Below, in pieces: positions 24,862 through 33,143 of a stretch of DNA of 49,100 bases. The notes beneath the pieces were generated by a model. It had not been told where the DNA came from. It did no database searches and worked only from the letters and a program-made list of their open reading frames with translations. The position numbers and the translations under genes were made by a program. The stretch comes from CAZAMT01 sp964486145. GTDB lineage: Bacteria > Bacteroidota > Bacteroidia > Bacteroidales > JAAAOM01. The stretch is taken from NCBI GenBank assembly GCA_964486145.1, contig CAZAMT010000005.1, forward strand, positions 1 through 49,100. Reading direction: 5' to 3'. Each line of letters opens with the position of its first letter. Positions within the stretch are counted from its first letter, which is position 1.

Positions 24862-26391
24862 GTGGATGAGAAGATAATCATACTCGATTTTGGATCACAA
24901 TACACACAACTGATTGCCAGAAAAGTAAGAGAATTAAACGTTTACTGCGATATTGTGCCGTTTAACAAAGTTCCTGAAATAACAGAGAATATAAAGGGTG
25001 TCATTTTTTCGGGTAGCCCGGCAAGTGTTCGTGACAGCAATGCTCCAATTATCGATGTAAACTATTTTGAAGGTAAAATTCCGGTGTTGGGCATTTGTTA
25101 TGGAGCACAAATGATAGCTCAAATGGCCGGCGGTGAAGTAACACCTTCAAAACATAGAGAATATGGCAGGGCTAATCTCTCGTTTATTGATCCCGATTCT
25201 GATTTATTGCAAAACATGACCATCAATACACAGGTATGGATGTCACATGGCGATACCATTGTGGAACTACCTGAAGATTTTAAAACCATTGCCAGCACTG
25301 CAGATGTGAAAGTTGGAGCATATAAAATCAATTCTGAAAAAACATATGGAATTCAATTTCACCCGGAAGTATATCACACACCAGAGGGAAAAACCCTGCT
25401 CCATAACTTTGTAGTACAAATATGCGGATGCGCGCAGTCCTGGACACCCGCTTCCTTCATCGAATCGACAGTTGAAGACCTGAAAAGTCAAATTGGTACA
25501 GATAAAGTGGTTCTTGGCCTGTCTGGTGGAGTTGATTCATCAGTTGCTGCAGTATTATTAAACAAGGCGATTGGTGAAAATCTTACCTGTATATTTGTTG
25601 ATAACGGCGTACTGAGAAAAAACGAATTCAAGGAGGTATTGCATGCATATAAAGATATGGGGTTAAATGTAATTGGTGTAGATGCCCATAAACAATTTCT
25701 TGATCAACTAAATGGAATTTCCGATCCTGAGCTTAAAAGAAAAGCTATCGGACGTGTTTTTATCGAAATTTTTGATGCTGAAGCTCATAAAATTGAAGGT
25801 GTGAAATGGCTTGCACAGGGAACCATATATCCTGATGTGATTGAGTCTGTTTCGGTTAATGGTCCCTCAGCAACCATTAAATCTCATCATAATGTTGGAG
25901 GATTGCCAGACAAAATGCACCTAAAAGTAGTTGAGCCATTAAATTTGCTATTTAAGGATGAAGTACGCAGGGTAGGAAAAGAGCTTGAAATATCTCCAAA
26001 CATTCTAAGAAGACACCCATTCCCCGGTCCTGGTCTGGCAATAAGAATCCTCGGTGAAATAACCGAAGAGAAAGTTAAATTATTGCAGGAAGTTGATCAT
26101 ATATTTATCTCAGCCCTCAAAAATGAAAACCTCTATGATGAAGTCTGGCAGGCAGCTACCATACTCCTGCCTGTGCAATCCGTTGGTGTAATGGGTGATG
26201 AAAGAACCTATGAAAATGCTGTTGTGTTGCGTGCAGTTTCCTCTACAGATGGAATGACAGCCGATTGGTCACATCTTCCCTATGATTTCCTGGCCAAAAT
26301 CTCAAATAAAATTATAAACCAGGTAAAAGGCATCAACAGGGTTGTTTATGATATTAGTTCAAAGCCTCCTGCAACCATCGAATGGGAGTAA
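24862..26391 (+). CDS. guaA: GMP synthase (glutamine-hydrolysing)
   Basis: The 509-residue product is a full GuaA that aminates XMP to GMP. The N-terminal glutamine amidotransferase domain has ILDFGSQYTQLIARKVRE, the nucleophile cysteine in GICYGAQMIA near 82, and FHPEVYHT near 168. The ATP-pyrophosphatase domain has the PP-loop GLSGGVDSSVAA near 220, and the C-terminal dimerisation domain ends in KPPATIEWE. The start is GTG at 24862; an ATG two bases earlier is in another frame and gives only a five-codon peptide. Confidence 0.98.
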   Translation: MDEKIIILDFGSQYTQLIARKVRELNVYCDIVPFNKVPEITENIKGVIFSGSPASVRDSNAPIIDVNYFEGKIPVLGICYGAQMIAQMAGGEVTPSKHREYGRANLSFIDPDSDLLQNMTINTQVWMSHGDTIVELPEDFKTIASTADVKVGAYKINSEKTYGIQFHPEVYHTPEGKTLLHNFVVQICGCAQSWTPASFIESTVEDLKSQIGTDKVVLGLSGGVDSSVAAVLLNKAIGENLTCIFVDNGVLRKNEFKEVLHAYKDMGLNVIGVDAHKQFLDQLNGISDPELKRKAIGRVFIEIFDAEAHKIEGVKWLAQGTIYPDVIESVSVNGPSATIKSHHNVGGLPDKMHLKVVEPLNLLFKDEVRRVGKELEISPNILRRHPFPGPGLAIRILGEITEEKVKLLQEVDHIFISALKNENLYDEVWQAATILLPVQSVGVMGDERTYENAVVLRAVSSTDGMTADWSHLPYDFLAKISNKIINQVKGINRVVYDISSKPPATIEWE

Positions 26392-26565
26392 AAGGAAACA
26401 ATCATTTGGATAAACTGGTTCGATGCGTTTTTCAGATCGTCGGGTGTTTTAATCATACAAAATGTTATAACAGAAACTTATCACCCCCCTTTATATCATC
26501 CAATTACTGGTATTTTCTATCATCAAAAATTCGAATTACACAAACAAAACAATTCATGTAAGAAG

Positions 26566-26603
26566 ATTCATTTGGTGATCTAAATCATCAGGCTAAAATG
26601 AAT
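26566..26603. promoter_or_regulatory. Inverted repeat upstream of the SpoIIE hybrid gene
   Basis: ATTCATTT at 26566-26573 and AAATGAAT at 26596-26603 form a perfect inverted pair, with TGAT and ATCA at 26576-26579 and 26584-26587 inside. It lies about 75 bases before the ATG of the TPR/SpoIIE/receiver gene. The rest of the 288-base gap 26392-26679 shows no clear TAnnTTTG element. An operator is possible but unproven. Confidence 0.3.
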
Positions 26604-26679
26604 TATGTCAATATACCGGGATCAACTTTAAAAAGACCTGACGTATAATAAAGCAATCACCATAAAAAACTGGAAATAA

Positions 26680-28920
26680 ATGAAATATCGCTATATTATC
26701 TGTCTTCTGTTCACTTTTTTAACTTTTAACATTCGTTGTAACGCCCAATTGGTTAGCAAAGCTCCGCCCCAACCCTATCAACAAAAAATTGATGGTTACA
26801 AGCAACACATTGATCAATACATTGCCGAAAACAATTTATTGAAACTTGGTGATAGTTATACCAAAATTGCATTTGTCTTTTGGGAATTTGGTTCAACAAA
26901 AGATGCCGTTCATTATTTTAACAAAGCGGTTGATATTAATAACCAGTTGGGCAACAAAAATGGGATAAAAAAGATTTTTGCCAATGTTGGGTTGATCTAT
27001 TCTGATGTTGAAATGTACGATGAGGCATTAAATTTCTTCAATAAAAGTCTAAACATTAATAAATCACAACAAAAAGAGAAAGATATTTGTGGTGACTTGA
27101 TAAATATAGCTTCCGTGGAACAATACAAAGGAGATCATAAAGCTTCAGTGAAACATGCCGAAGAGGCACTATCCATTGCGACAGAGCTCAATGATATCAA
27201 CCTAATGCGTAACTGCTATAGCTTACTTGCCGAAGGAAATGAGAAGTTGGGTAATTCTGAAGCATCACTGAAATATTATGAAACGTATGCTACCCTTCAA
27301 AAACATCTGCAAAAAGAAGAAATTAAAAAATTAGAGAACAGAACAGTTCAGGCCGAAGCTGAAAAAACAAAAACCGAAAAAGAACTAAAAAACACAGTAG
27401 GTACCCTGATGGAAGTATCGGAACAGGCTGAACAAAAGCAAGGTCAAATCAATCTGCTTAGTAAAGAAAAAGAGTTGGCAGAACTAAAAATAGAAGAGCA
27501 GGAAACACGAATGCATGAGGCAAAAATGAGACAACAAATAATTATTATCTCCGGCTTGAGTATCATTTTTATAACCATCGTTTTTACGCTCATTCTTTAC
27601 CGACAATTTCGTCAAAAGAAACAGGCTAATCTTCTTTTAGAACGGAAGAATAATGAAATTGAAAAACAAAAAATTGAAATCGAAGAACAACGTGATTTTG
27701 CAACAACTCAAAAACAAAAGCTTACAGATAGTATTCAATATGCTAAAAGAATCCAGAAAGCAATTTTGCCTCCAAGATCGCAGTTTTCAAATGTTTTAAA
27801 TGAATACTTTATCTATTTCAAACCACGTGACATTGTAAGCGGTGATTTCTACTGGATGACAGAAAAAGAAAACATCCTGATCGTTGCGGCAGCCGATTGT
27901 ACAGGTCACGGTGTTCCCGGGGCTTTCATGAGTATGTTGGGAGTAGCATTTCTAAACGAAATTGTGAATAAAATTGATGTAAATAAACATATCAATTCAT
28001 TGCAGGCTGATGATATATTGAACCAGCTCAGACAGCAAATAATTAACTCATTAAGACAGGGGGAAGGCAGAAACGATTCGAAAGAAGGAATGGATATTGC
28101 TCTTTGTATCGTTGATTTTGAAAACAAACACATGCAATTTGCCGGGGCTCATAATCCCCTTTACCTGATTCGAAACAACGAACTTATTCATTATAAGGGT
28201 GATAAGATGCCCATCGGAATCCACCGAAATGCTCATAAATCATTTACTAATAATAAAATTTCATTGCAGGACGGAGATATGTTTTATATGTTCTCTGATG
28301 GATTTACGGACCAGTTTGGCGGTGAAACAGGTGAAAAATTTCTGCCCAAAAGATTTAAAAATCTTCTAATGAGTATTTATTCCAAACCAGTGGAAGATCA
28401 GTATGAAATTCTCGAGAATGAATTTAATGAATGGAAAGGGAAACGTCAACAATTGGATGATATTCTTGTCATGGGCATTCGTTTTCAATCTGCCGGGCAA
28501 ACAGTTGTAAAACCGGAGAAACAAAAGTGGGAGAACAAACGTATCCTGATTGTTGAAGATACAGATGTAAACTATTTCTTATTGGTGGAGGCACTGAAAC
28601 GTACAAAAGTAAAAATCTCAAGGGCAACCAACGGGAAAGAAGCCATTGAATTTTGTAAGAAGAACGATGCTGACCTCATCCTTATGGATATCAATATGCC
28701 TGTTATGAACGGAAATGAAGCCGCGAAAATTATTAAAAGCTTCCGAAGTGATATTCCAATCATTGCACAATCAGCAATGTATTCAGAGGAAGACATGCAC
28801 GCGAGCCTGCAGTCAGGATGTGATGATTTTATTTCAAAGCCCATCGATATGAAATCGTTTATAACAAAAATTGAAAAATACATTTTCAAAATCAATCATG
28901 TTAATGTCAGTAATAATTAA
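26680..28920 (+). CDS. TPR / SpoIIE-type PP2C phosphatase / receiver-domain hybrid
   Basis: The 746-residue product starts with a signal peptide (NIRCNAQ end near 23), then TPR units (about 35-215), a coiled coil, one membrane helix (about 286-308), a second coiled coil, a SpoIIE/PP2C phosphatase domain (about 345-605) and a C-terminal receiver domain (about 620-735). The metal-binding acids are visible in VSGDFYW, AADCTGHGVPGA near 403 and FSDGFTDQ near 539. The receiver keeps its acidic start (VEDTD), phosphoacceptor D670 (LMDINMP) and K720. The TPRs are therefore periplasmic and the phosphatase cytoplasmic. It most likely dephosphorylates STAS or SiaC-type proteins, like P. aeruginosa SiaA, under control of both an envelope signal and a phosphorelay. 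No histidine kinase is adjacent. Confidence 0.93.
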   Translation: MKYRYIICLLFTFLTFNIRCNAQLVSKAPPQPYQQKIDGYKQHIDQYIAENNLLKLGDSYTKIAFVFWEFGSTKDAVHYFNKAVDINNQLGNKNGIKKIFANVGLIYSDVEMYDEALNFFNKSLNINKSQQKEKDICGDLINIASVEQYKGDHKASVKHAEEALSIATELNDINLMRNCYSLLAEGNEKLGNSEASLKYYETYATLQKHLQKEEIKKLENRTVQAEAEKTKTEKELKNTVGTLMEVSEQAEQKQGQINLLSKEKELAELKIEEQETRMHEAKMRQQIIIISGLSIIFITIVFTLILYRQFRQKKQANLLLERKNNEIEKQKIEIEEQRDFATTQKQKLTDSIQYAKRIQKAILPPRSQFSNVLNEYFIYFKPRDIVSGDFYWMTEKENILIVAAADCTGHGVPGAFMSMLGVAFLNEIVNKIDVNKHINSLQADDILNQLRQQIINSLRQGEGRNDSKEGMDIALCIVDFENKHMQFAGAHNPLYLIRNNELIHYKGDKMPIGIHRNAHKSFTNNKISLQDGDMFYMFSDGFTDQFGGETGEKFLPKRFKNLLMSIYSKPVEDQYEILENEFNEWKGKRQQLDDILVMGIRFQSAGQTVVKPEKQKWENKRILIVEDTDVNYFLLVEALKRTKVKISRATNGKEAIEFCKKNDADLILMDINMPVMNGNEAAKIIKSFRSDIPIIAQSAMYSEEDMHASLQSGCDDFISKPIDMKSFITKIEKYIFKINHVNVSNN

Positions 28921-29037
28921 TGTTTTAAAAGGTTCTATTCTTCATAACCCATTTTTTAAGAACAAATACCAGTAAACACCTGAATATTAAATACTTACTG
29001 AGATTTTCTAAAAATTAAAATCTAATAAGTAAAAAAA

Positions 29038-30765
29038 ATGAAAACGGTTTTAGTTTCTTTTCTATTTCTTGTAGTTTTTCATGTGGCAGGTAGAGCACAA
29101 CAACAGCAAGTGCATGAGAAAAAGATGTTTGTAAGTTCTGATGGTAAACTATACATAAACAAAGCATTGCCGGTATATTTGCGATTAGCAACATCCCCTG
29201 ATGATGATGCCAGTTCCATTTTACTGCGGAGTGAGAAAACATCGGCATATTCAAACCCCATGTATTTTGATACTGAGGGAATAAATACTGTTCGATCTCC
29301 GTCGGCTGTTGACACAGCCACCAAAAACATTGTTTATCCAATGCAGGACATCATTTTTGAAGTGTATGCCGACAGTCGTCCCCCTGTTACATCTATCGAT
29401 TATGGCTCAACATCAGTACATGAAGAAAATGATAAACTATATGTTAATGGCGAAGTAAAAATCGAACTTTCAGCCAGGGACATTACATCTGGTGTCTCCA
29501 ATATTTATTATTCGGTTGACAAAAAAGATTACGTGATTTACAACGAACCATTCCTTTTAAATGAGGAGAAGGAATACAATCTAAAGTATTATGCGGTAGA
29601 TAACGTGGGAAATGTCGAATCACTGGAAGAAGTAACACTGGTGCTTGATAAAAGTAATCCGGTATCTAAAATTGAAATCGAAGGGGATCTATATGAAAAC
29701 ATTCTTTCAGGAAGGTCCAAAATAATTCTTGTATCGGATGACAATGGAATTGGAACACAGGATATTTACTATATACTTGATGATAATCCCAAAAAGGAAT
29801 ACAAATATCCCATTTATACGAAATATTTAAAACAGGGGAATCACATATTGCGGTTTTTTGCAAAAGATAAAGTGAACAACCAGGAAAAAATTCAGGAATA
29901 TGAATTTTATGTTGATAAAACACCCCCAACGATTGTTGAAGAAGTTATCGGTAAAAGTTTTGTTGCCAATGGAAAGGAATTTTCTTCGGGTCGTTCAAAA
30001 CTCAAACTAACCACGTTTGACAATAAAGCCGGTGTAAAAGAAATATTTTATTCCATTAATGGCGAAGAATTTCAAAAGTACGACAAACCTTTTTATCTTT
30101 CGAACACATCCGGCAATCTAAAAATAAAAACGTATGCATTAGACAATGTAAACAACAAAACAACCAATGAGGAAGAAAGCAGCAAATCCAGCATCCCATT
30201 TATCGACCTTGCAGGTCCTGCGCTTTACCACGAATTTAAAGGCCCCGTTTTCACTCTTCGGGATACCATCTTCATTAGCAATAAAACAAAAATTTTATTA
30301 AGAGCAAAAGACTCCGAATCAGGATTGAACCGAATCGAATATAACGTTGACAATGGTGATTTCCAGGAATATACAGATCCCATTGTTATAGATTCCGAAG
30401 GATATCATGAGGTTTTTTTTAACGGATTTGATAACGTTGAAAATAGTAACAGAGGTTCAATTGCATTTATGGTTGATACAACAGGACCGGATATTTATTC
30501 GCGCTTTAGTATCCCGCCTGCCAAAGCGAATGATGAAACCGATTACCAAAATTATCCGGAACACGTCGTGTTGTTCCTGTCAGCCACTGATGTATTTGTT
30601 GGGTTCGAGGAAATGTTTTATTCCATAAACGGGGAACAGGATACTCCATGTAATGGTTTAATCAAAAACTTTCAAAAAGACAAACAGTATTCGATCAAGG
30701 TAAAGGCAACGGATAAACTCGGTAACCAAAAAGAAGATATAATTCACTTTAATACAACCAATTAA
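29038..30765 (+). CDS. Secreted OmpL47-type beta-sandwich repeat protein
   Basis: The 575-residue product has a Sec signal peptide (cleavage near AGRAQ) and at least five repeats about 90-100 residues apart, each around a strand such as IYYSVDKKDYVIYNEPF, IFYSINGEEFQKYDKPF or IEYNVDNGDFQEYTDP (near residues 156, 243, 336, 434, 525). Each is followed by a YAVDNVGN- or KATDKLGN-like strand. This matches OmpL47-type/Ig-like repeats found in surface proteins. No type IX C-terminal sorting domain or lipobox is visible. It sits 117 bases after the SpoIIE hybrid and 111 bases before a SiaC-like gene. Its role is not known; adhesion or envelope sensing are guesses. Confidence 0.8.
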   Translation: MKTVLVSFLFLVVFHVAGRAQQQQVHEKKMFVSSDGKLYINKALPVYLRLATSPDDDASSILLRSEKTSAYSNPMYFDTEGINTVRSPSAVDTATKNIVYPMQDIIFEVYADSRPPVTSIDYGSTSVHEENDKLYVNGEVKIELSARDITSGVSNIYYSVDKKDYVIYNEPFLLNEEKEYNLKYYAVDNVGNVESLEEVTLVLDKSNPVSKIEIEGDLYENILSGRSKIILVSDDNGIGTQDIYYILDDNPKKEYKYPIYTKYLKQGNHILRFFAKDKVNNQEKIQEYEFYVDKTPPTIVEEVIGKSFVANGKEFSSGRSKLKLTTFDNKAGVKEIFYSINGEEFQKYDKPFYLSNTSGNLKIKTYALDNVNNKTTNEEESSKSSIPFIDLAGPALYHEFKGPVFTLRDTIFISNKTKILLRAKDSESGLNRIEYNVDNGDFQEYTDPIVIDSEGYHEVFFNGFDNVENSNRGSIAFMVDTTGPDIYSRFSIPPAKANDETDYQNYPEHVVLFLSATDVFVGFEEMFYSINGEQDTPCNGLIKNFQKDKQYSIKVKATDKLGNQKEDIIHFNTTN

Positions 30766-30840
30766 ATATTTTTTTACATTTTTCACATGATTTTATCAGG
30801 AATAACTGCCCTCAATCTTCTGAATTTGGTATCTTTCATT

Positions 30841-30848
30841 TAACTTTG
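30841..30848 (+). promoter_or_regulatory. -7 promoter element of the first SiaC-like gene
   Basis: TAACTTTG matches TAnnTTTG 28 bases before the ATG at 30877. A TTTG lies at 30825-30828 but is closer than the usual 19-base spacing. It suggests this gene can be transcribed apart from the repeat-protein gene upstream. Confidence 0.45.
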
Positions 30849-30876
30849 TAAGATAAATTAGAACAATCTCCGAAAA

Positions 30877-31260
30877 ATGAAGCCATTAAAAATTGAATCA
30901 ACTAAATTTACACCTAAAGTTCACTTTGATCCTGCAAACAATGTTTTCCTGATATCCGGCTTCTCCTTACCTGAAAATGTTTCAGAGTTTTACAATCCTG
31001 TATTAAAATGGCTTGACCAGTTTATCCATGAAGTTAATGGAAGTTCGGAAAATATAAAATTCTCATTTCGTTTGGTTTATTACAATTCAGGTTCATTCAA
31101 AGTTATCATTAACATCCTTTTAAAGCTCGTAAATCTTGCTAAAAAATCTGTGAATGTTGACATTGAGTGGTACTATGATGAAGATGATAATCAATTAAAA
31201 GAAGTTGGTGAGGAACTTTCAGAACTGGTTGGTTTACCTTTCAATTTTATTTCTAAATAA
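30877..31260 (+). CDS. SiaC-family regulatory protein (DUF1987), serine variant
   Basis: The 127-residue product fits DUF1987, the family of P. aeruginosa SiaC. Conserved features are the FTPKVHFDPANNVFLISG opening, the SLPENVSEFYNPVLKWLDQF helix and the acidic IEWYYDEDD near the end. In SiaC a threonine in an N-T-S motif is phosphorylated by SiaB and dephosphorylated by SiaA. Here the equivalent stretch reads YYNSGS, so Ser71 takes the place of Thr. The gene follows the SpoIIE hybrid and the repeat protein on the same strand, which makes that phosphatase a natural candidate partner. A second copy with Thr is at 42464-42850. Confidence 0.88.
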   Translation: MKPLKIESTKFTPKVHFDPANNVFLISGFSLPENVSEFYNPVLKWLDQFIHEVNGSSENIKFSFRLVYYNSGSFKVIINILLKLVNLAKKSVNVDIEWYYDEDDNQLKEVGEELSELVGLPFNFISK

Positions 31261-31351
31261 TTTCACTTTCAAGAGTATCATATCATTCCGTCCCCTTTTT
31301 TTTGAACCAATAAAACACCCTTAAGTTTTTTGAACATCAATTATTGAGTCC

Positions 31352-31481
31352 GGTCTAAAAAGCCACCTTACCCCTAAATCCCCTAAAGGGGACTTCTTCA
31401 AACTGCTGATTTTTAGCTGTTCCCCTTTAGGGGTTAGGGGTGAAAACAACAAAAATCAGCAGTTTGAAGGCTTTTTGGACC
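31352..31481. repeat. Compound inverted-repeat element with interleaved arms
   Basis: Three inverted pairs are packed in 130 bases. Outer arms at 31352-31364 and 31469-31481 pair at 12 of 13 positions. Inside, arm A (31370-31392) pairs with A' (31421-31441) except for a two-base bulge, and arm B (31396-31414) pairs perfectly over 19 bases with B' (31451-31469). The order is A-B-A'-B', so the two inner stems exclude each other or form a pseudoknot. Arms A and A' each also hold a small CCCC/GGGG hairpin; CCCCTAAAGGGG-type sequences recur in intergenic regions of many Bacteroidota genomes. No coding sequence is inside, so it looks like a non-autonomous repeat or a structured RNA element. Confidence 0.75.
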
Positions 31482-31504
31482 AAACCCATTATTGCCTAAA
31501 TTTG
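31474..31504 (+). promoter_or_regulatory. Bacteroidota-type promoter of the MORN-repeat gene
   Basis: TTTG at 31474-31477 is followed after 19 bases by TAAATTTG at 31497-31504, an exact TTTG-N19-TAnnTTTG match, 45 bases before the GTG start. The -33 TTTG lies inside the outer right arm of the repeat element. Confidence 0.6.
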
Positions 31505-31548
31505 CCACAACGAATAAATAGTGATATTTATCTATAAGGTTAAATATT

Positions 31549-32061
31549 GTGGCAAAAGGTAAAAACATATTGGATCTGAAAAAACAAAATGGAATCTACA
31601 AAACGAAAGATGATGTTCCTTATTCAGGAGAATACCATGTTCTGCATGATAATGGAGTAATCGCCGAAGAGGGATCTATGCAACAAGGAAAGCCGGACGG
31701 AATGCTTATAATCCGAAATGAAGAAGGAATTACACTGGTTGAAGCCGAATATAAGAAAGGAATAAAAGATGGAGTTACTACCACATATTATCACAGTGGG
31801 CATATCAAAGCAATCATCCACCTGAAAGACGAAAAGCGGAATGGCCCATTAAAGATGTGGTTCGACAATGGAGGAAAAAAATTTGAGGCTTATTACCAAA
31901 ATGACCAACTGCATGGCACCCAGGTTAAATACTTTGAAAATGGTCAGAAAAATATTGAGGTAAATTACCTGAATGATATCGAACATGGTAAAAAAACCAT
32001 TTGGAAAGAGAACGGAGATGTCCTGTTTGAAGCTGAATTTATTAATGGAGAGTTGGTTTAA
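31549..32061 (+). CDS. MORN/YwqK-type repeat protein
   Basis: The 170-residue product consists of about six repeats of 21-24 residues of the MORN-like YwqK kind (for example GEYHVLHDNGVIAEEG, GVTTTYYHSGHIKAI, GTQVKYFENGQKNIEVNY, GKKTIWKENGDVLFEAEF). Proteins of this family are often annotated as YwqK antitoxin-like or membrane-binding; function is mostly unknown. There is no signal peptide, so it is probably cytoplasmic. The start is GTG at 31549 since no ATG precedes the first repeat. No toxin gene is adjacent, so an antitoxin role is not supported here. Confidence 0.75.
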   Translation: MAKGKNILDLKKQNGIYKTKDDVPYSGEYHVLHDNGVIAEEGSMQQGKPDGMLIIRNEEGITLVEAEYKKGIKDGVTTTYYHSGHIKAIIHLKDEKRNGPLKMWFDNGGKKFEAYYQNDQLHGTQVKYFENGQKNIEVNYLNDIEHGKKTIWKENGDVLFEAEFINGELV

Positions 32062-32073
32062 CCTTACCGAAAT

Positions 32074-32496
32074 TTAGACCCTGAAAGATTTTATTTTTTG
32101 TAGTCTTTTAATAATGAAACTGCGCTGATCAAGTAACTCGTCGATTTCATGTTGGGAAATGTGAGGATTTCGAAGCAATAAATCAATCTCTTTTAAATCA
32201 TCTGAAAGGCCCTTAACATCAGCATCCATAGGTTCATCTTCTTCCAGTTCATCAATCAATTGTTCAACCATTTGTTCAACTATTTGCTGGATGGGTTGTC
32301 CGAAACGCTCTAACACTTCATCCGGGATATCTTTTCTCAACGATTTGTAATTTTGAGCGATAAAATCAAAATTTTCAAAAAAAGTTTTATCAATTCCCGG
32401 TACCGTTTGGTTCATGCTGCGTTCTCTGAGTCTGGCAAAAAGCTCAATGAGATATTCTAAATTTTGAGCGAAAGAATTTTTTTTAAAATCTGCCAT
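32074..32496 (-). CDS. Hypothetical helical acidic protein
   Basis: The 140-residue product is not recognised. It appears entirely alpha-helical, rich in Glu, Asp, Leu and Ile, with an acidic run near 84-92 (DELEEDEPMD) and no signal peptide or membrane segment. Charged heptad-like stretches suggest protein-protein contact. It is convergent with the MORN gene, whose stop is 12 bases away. Codon use looks normal for the window and the frame is clean, so I take it as a real gene. Confidence 0.65.
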   Translation of the reverse strand: MADFKKNSFAQNLEYLIELFARLRERSMNQTVPGIDKTFFENFDFIAQNYKSLRKDIPDEVLERFGQPIQQIVEQMVEQLIDELEEDEPMDADVKGLSDDLKEIDLLLRNPHISQHEIDELLDQRSFIIKRLQKIKSFRV

Positions 32497-32609
32497 TATA
32501 AAAATGGTTTAATTTTGCTACGAAGTTTTAGCCCGAATAATTCAATAATTATTCCTGTCTCTGACAGCGACTAAGATTCAGTAAAGCTTTTTTTCAAAAG
32601 TTAAACTTC

Positions 32610-32626
32610 CCCGAAACAAGTTCGGG
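32610..32626. repeat. Short hairpin in the 32497-32781 gap
   Basis: CCCGAA at 32610-32615 pairs with TTCGGG at 32621-32626 around a 5-base loop. No T run follows, so it is not a convincing terminator. The rest of this 285-base gap is AT-rich without a recognisable promoter. Confidence 0.35.
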
Positions 32627-32781
32627 CAGGCTATCTAAGTCGGGATTAACCAGCATTTCATTTATTACAAACAAAATTTATGAATAATGCAGGTTCGTTC
32701 AGAAACTAAGAATTAATTACGAGTTTAAAACGGAAATTGTTAATTTTTTTCTTATTTAAATAATATTTTATCTCAATTTTT

Positions 32782-32988
32782 ATGAAAACATATCATCTGG
32801 AGGGGGAATATATTGAACTAACCAAGCTCTTAAAAGTAATGAAATTAGCTGTTACAGGAGGTCATGCCAAAATCATGATTGAAAATGGAGAGATTTTAAG
32901 AAACGGTAAACATGAAACAAGAAAAAGAGCAAAAATACAACGTGGAGACCAATTGTTGGTAAACGATATTCAAATTACCATCACATAA
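32782..32988 (+). CDS. Small S4-domain RNA-binding protein (YbcJ/YaaA-like)
   Basis: The 68-residue product is a single S4-like fold: MKTYHLEGEYIELTKLLKVM, then GGHAKIMIENGEILRNGKHETRKRAKIQRGD and a closing strand. This is the pattern of the YbcJ/YaaA family of small S4 proteins, which bind structured RNA, probably rRNA or tRNA. Length is typical. It is monocistronic, 155 bases ahead of the sigma-factor gene. Confidence 0.85.
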   Translation: MKTYHLEGEYIELTKLLKVMKLAVTGGHAKIMIENGEILRNGKHETRKRAKIQRGDQLLVNDIQITIT

Positions 32989-33143
32989 ATTGCATACAAC
33001 GAAAAAATTCCACAAAAAAATGATATCTATCATCTTGTAAGAGCAATTTTGTATAATTATTGTGGTGGAACATGCAAGGTAAGCATTTTATCAAGGCTGT
33101 TTGTTTGCCGGCACTGGAGGTCGTATTAAGACCGTTTAGTAAC

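Noticed and set aside
24860..24877. Five-codon frame overlapping the guaA GTG as a possible leader peptide
   Set aside because: The frame is too short to judge and the overlap follows from the base sequence at the start; no further signal supports attenuation.
31549..32061. MORN-type protein as the antitoxin of a toxin-antitoxin pair
   Set aside because: Databases often label this family as YwqK antitoxin, but no small toxin gene is adjacent on either side.
32610..32626. Hairpin taken as terminator of a gene in the 32497-32781 gap
   Set aside because: No T run follows on either strand and no gene ends there; recorded only as a short hairpin.
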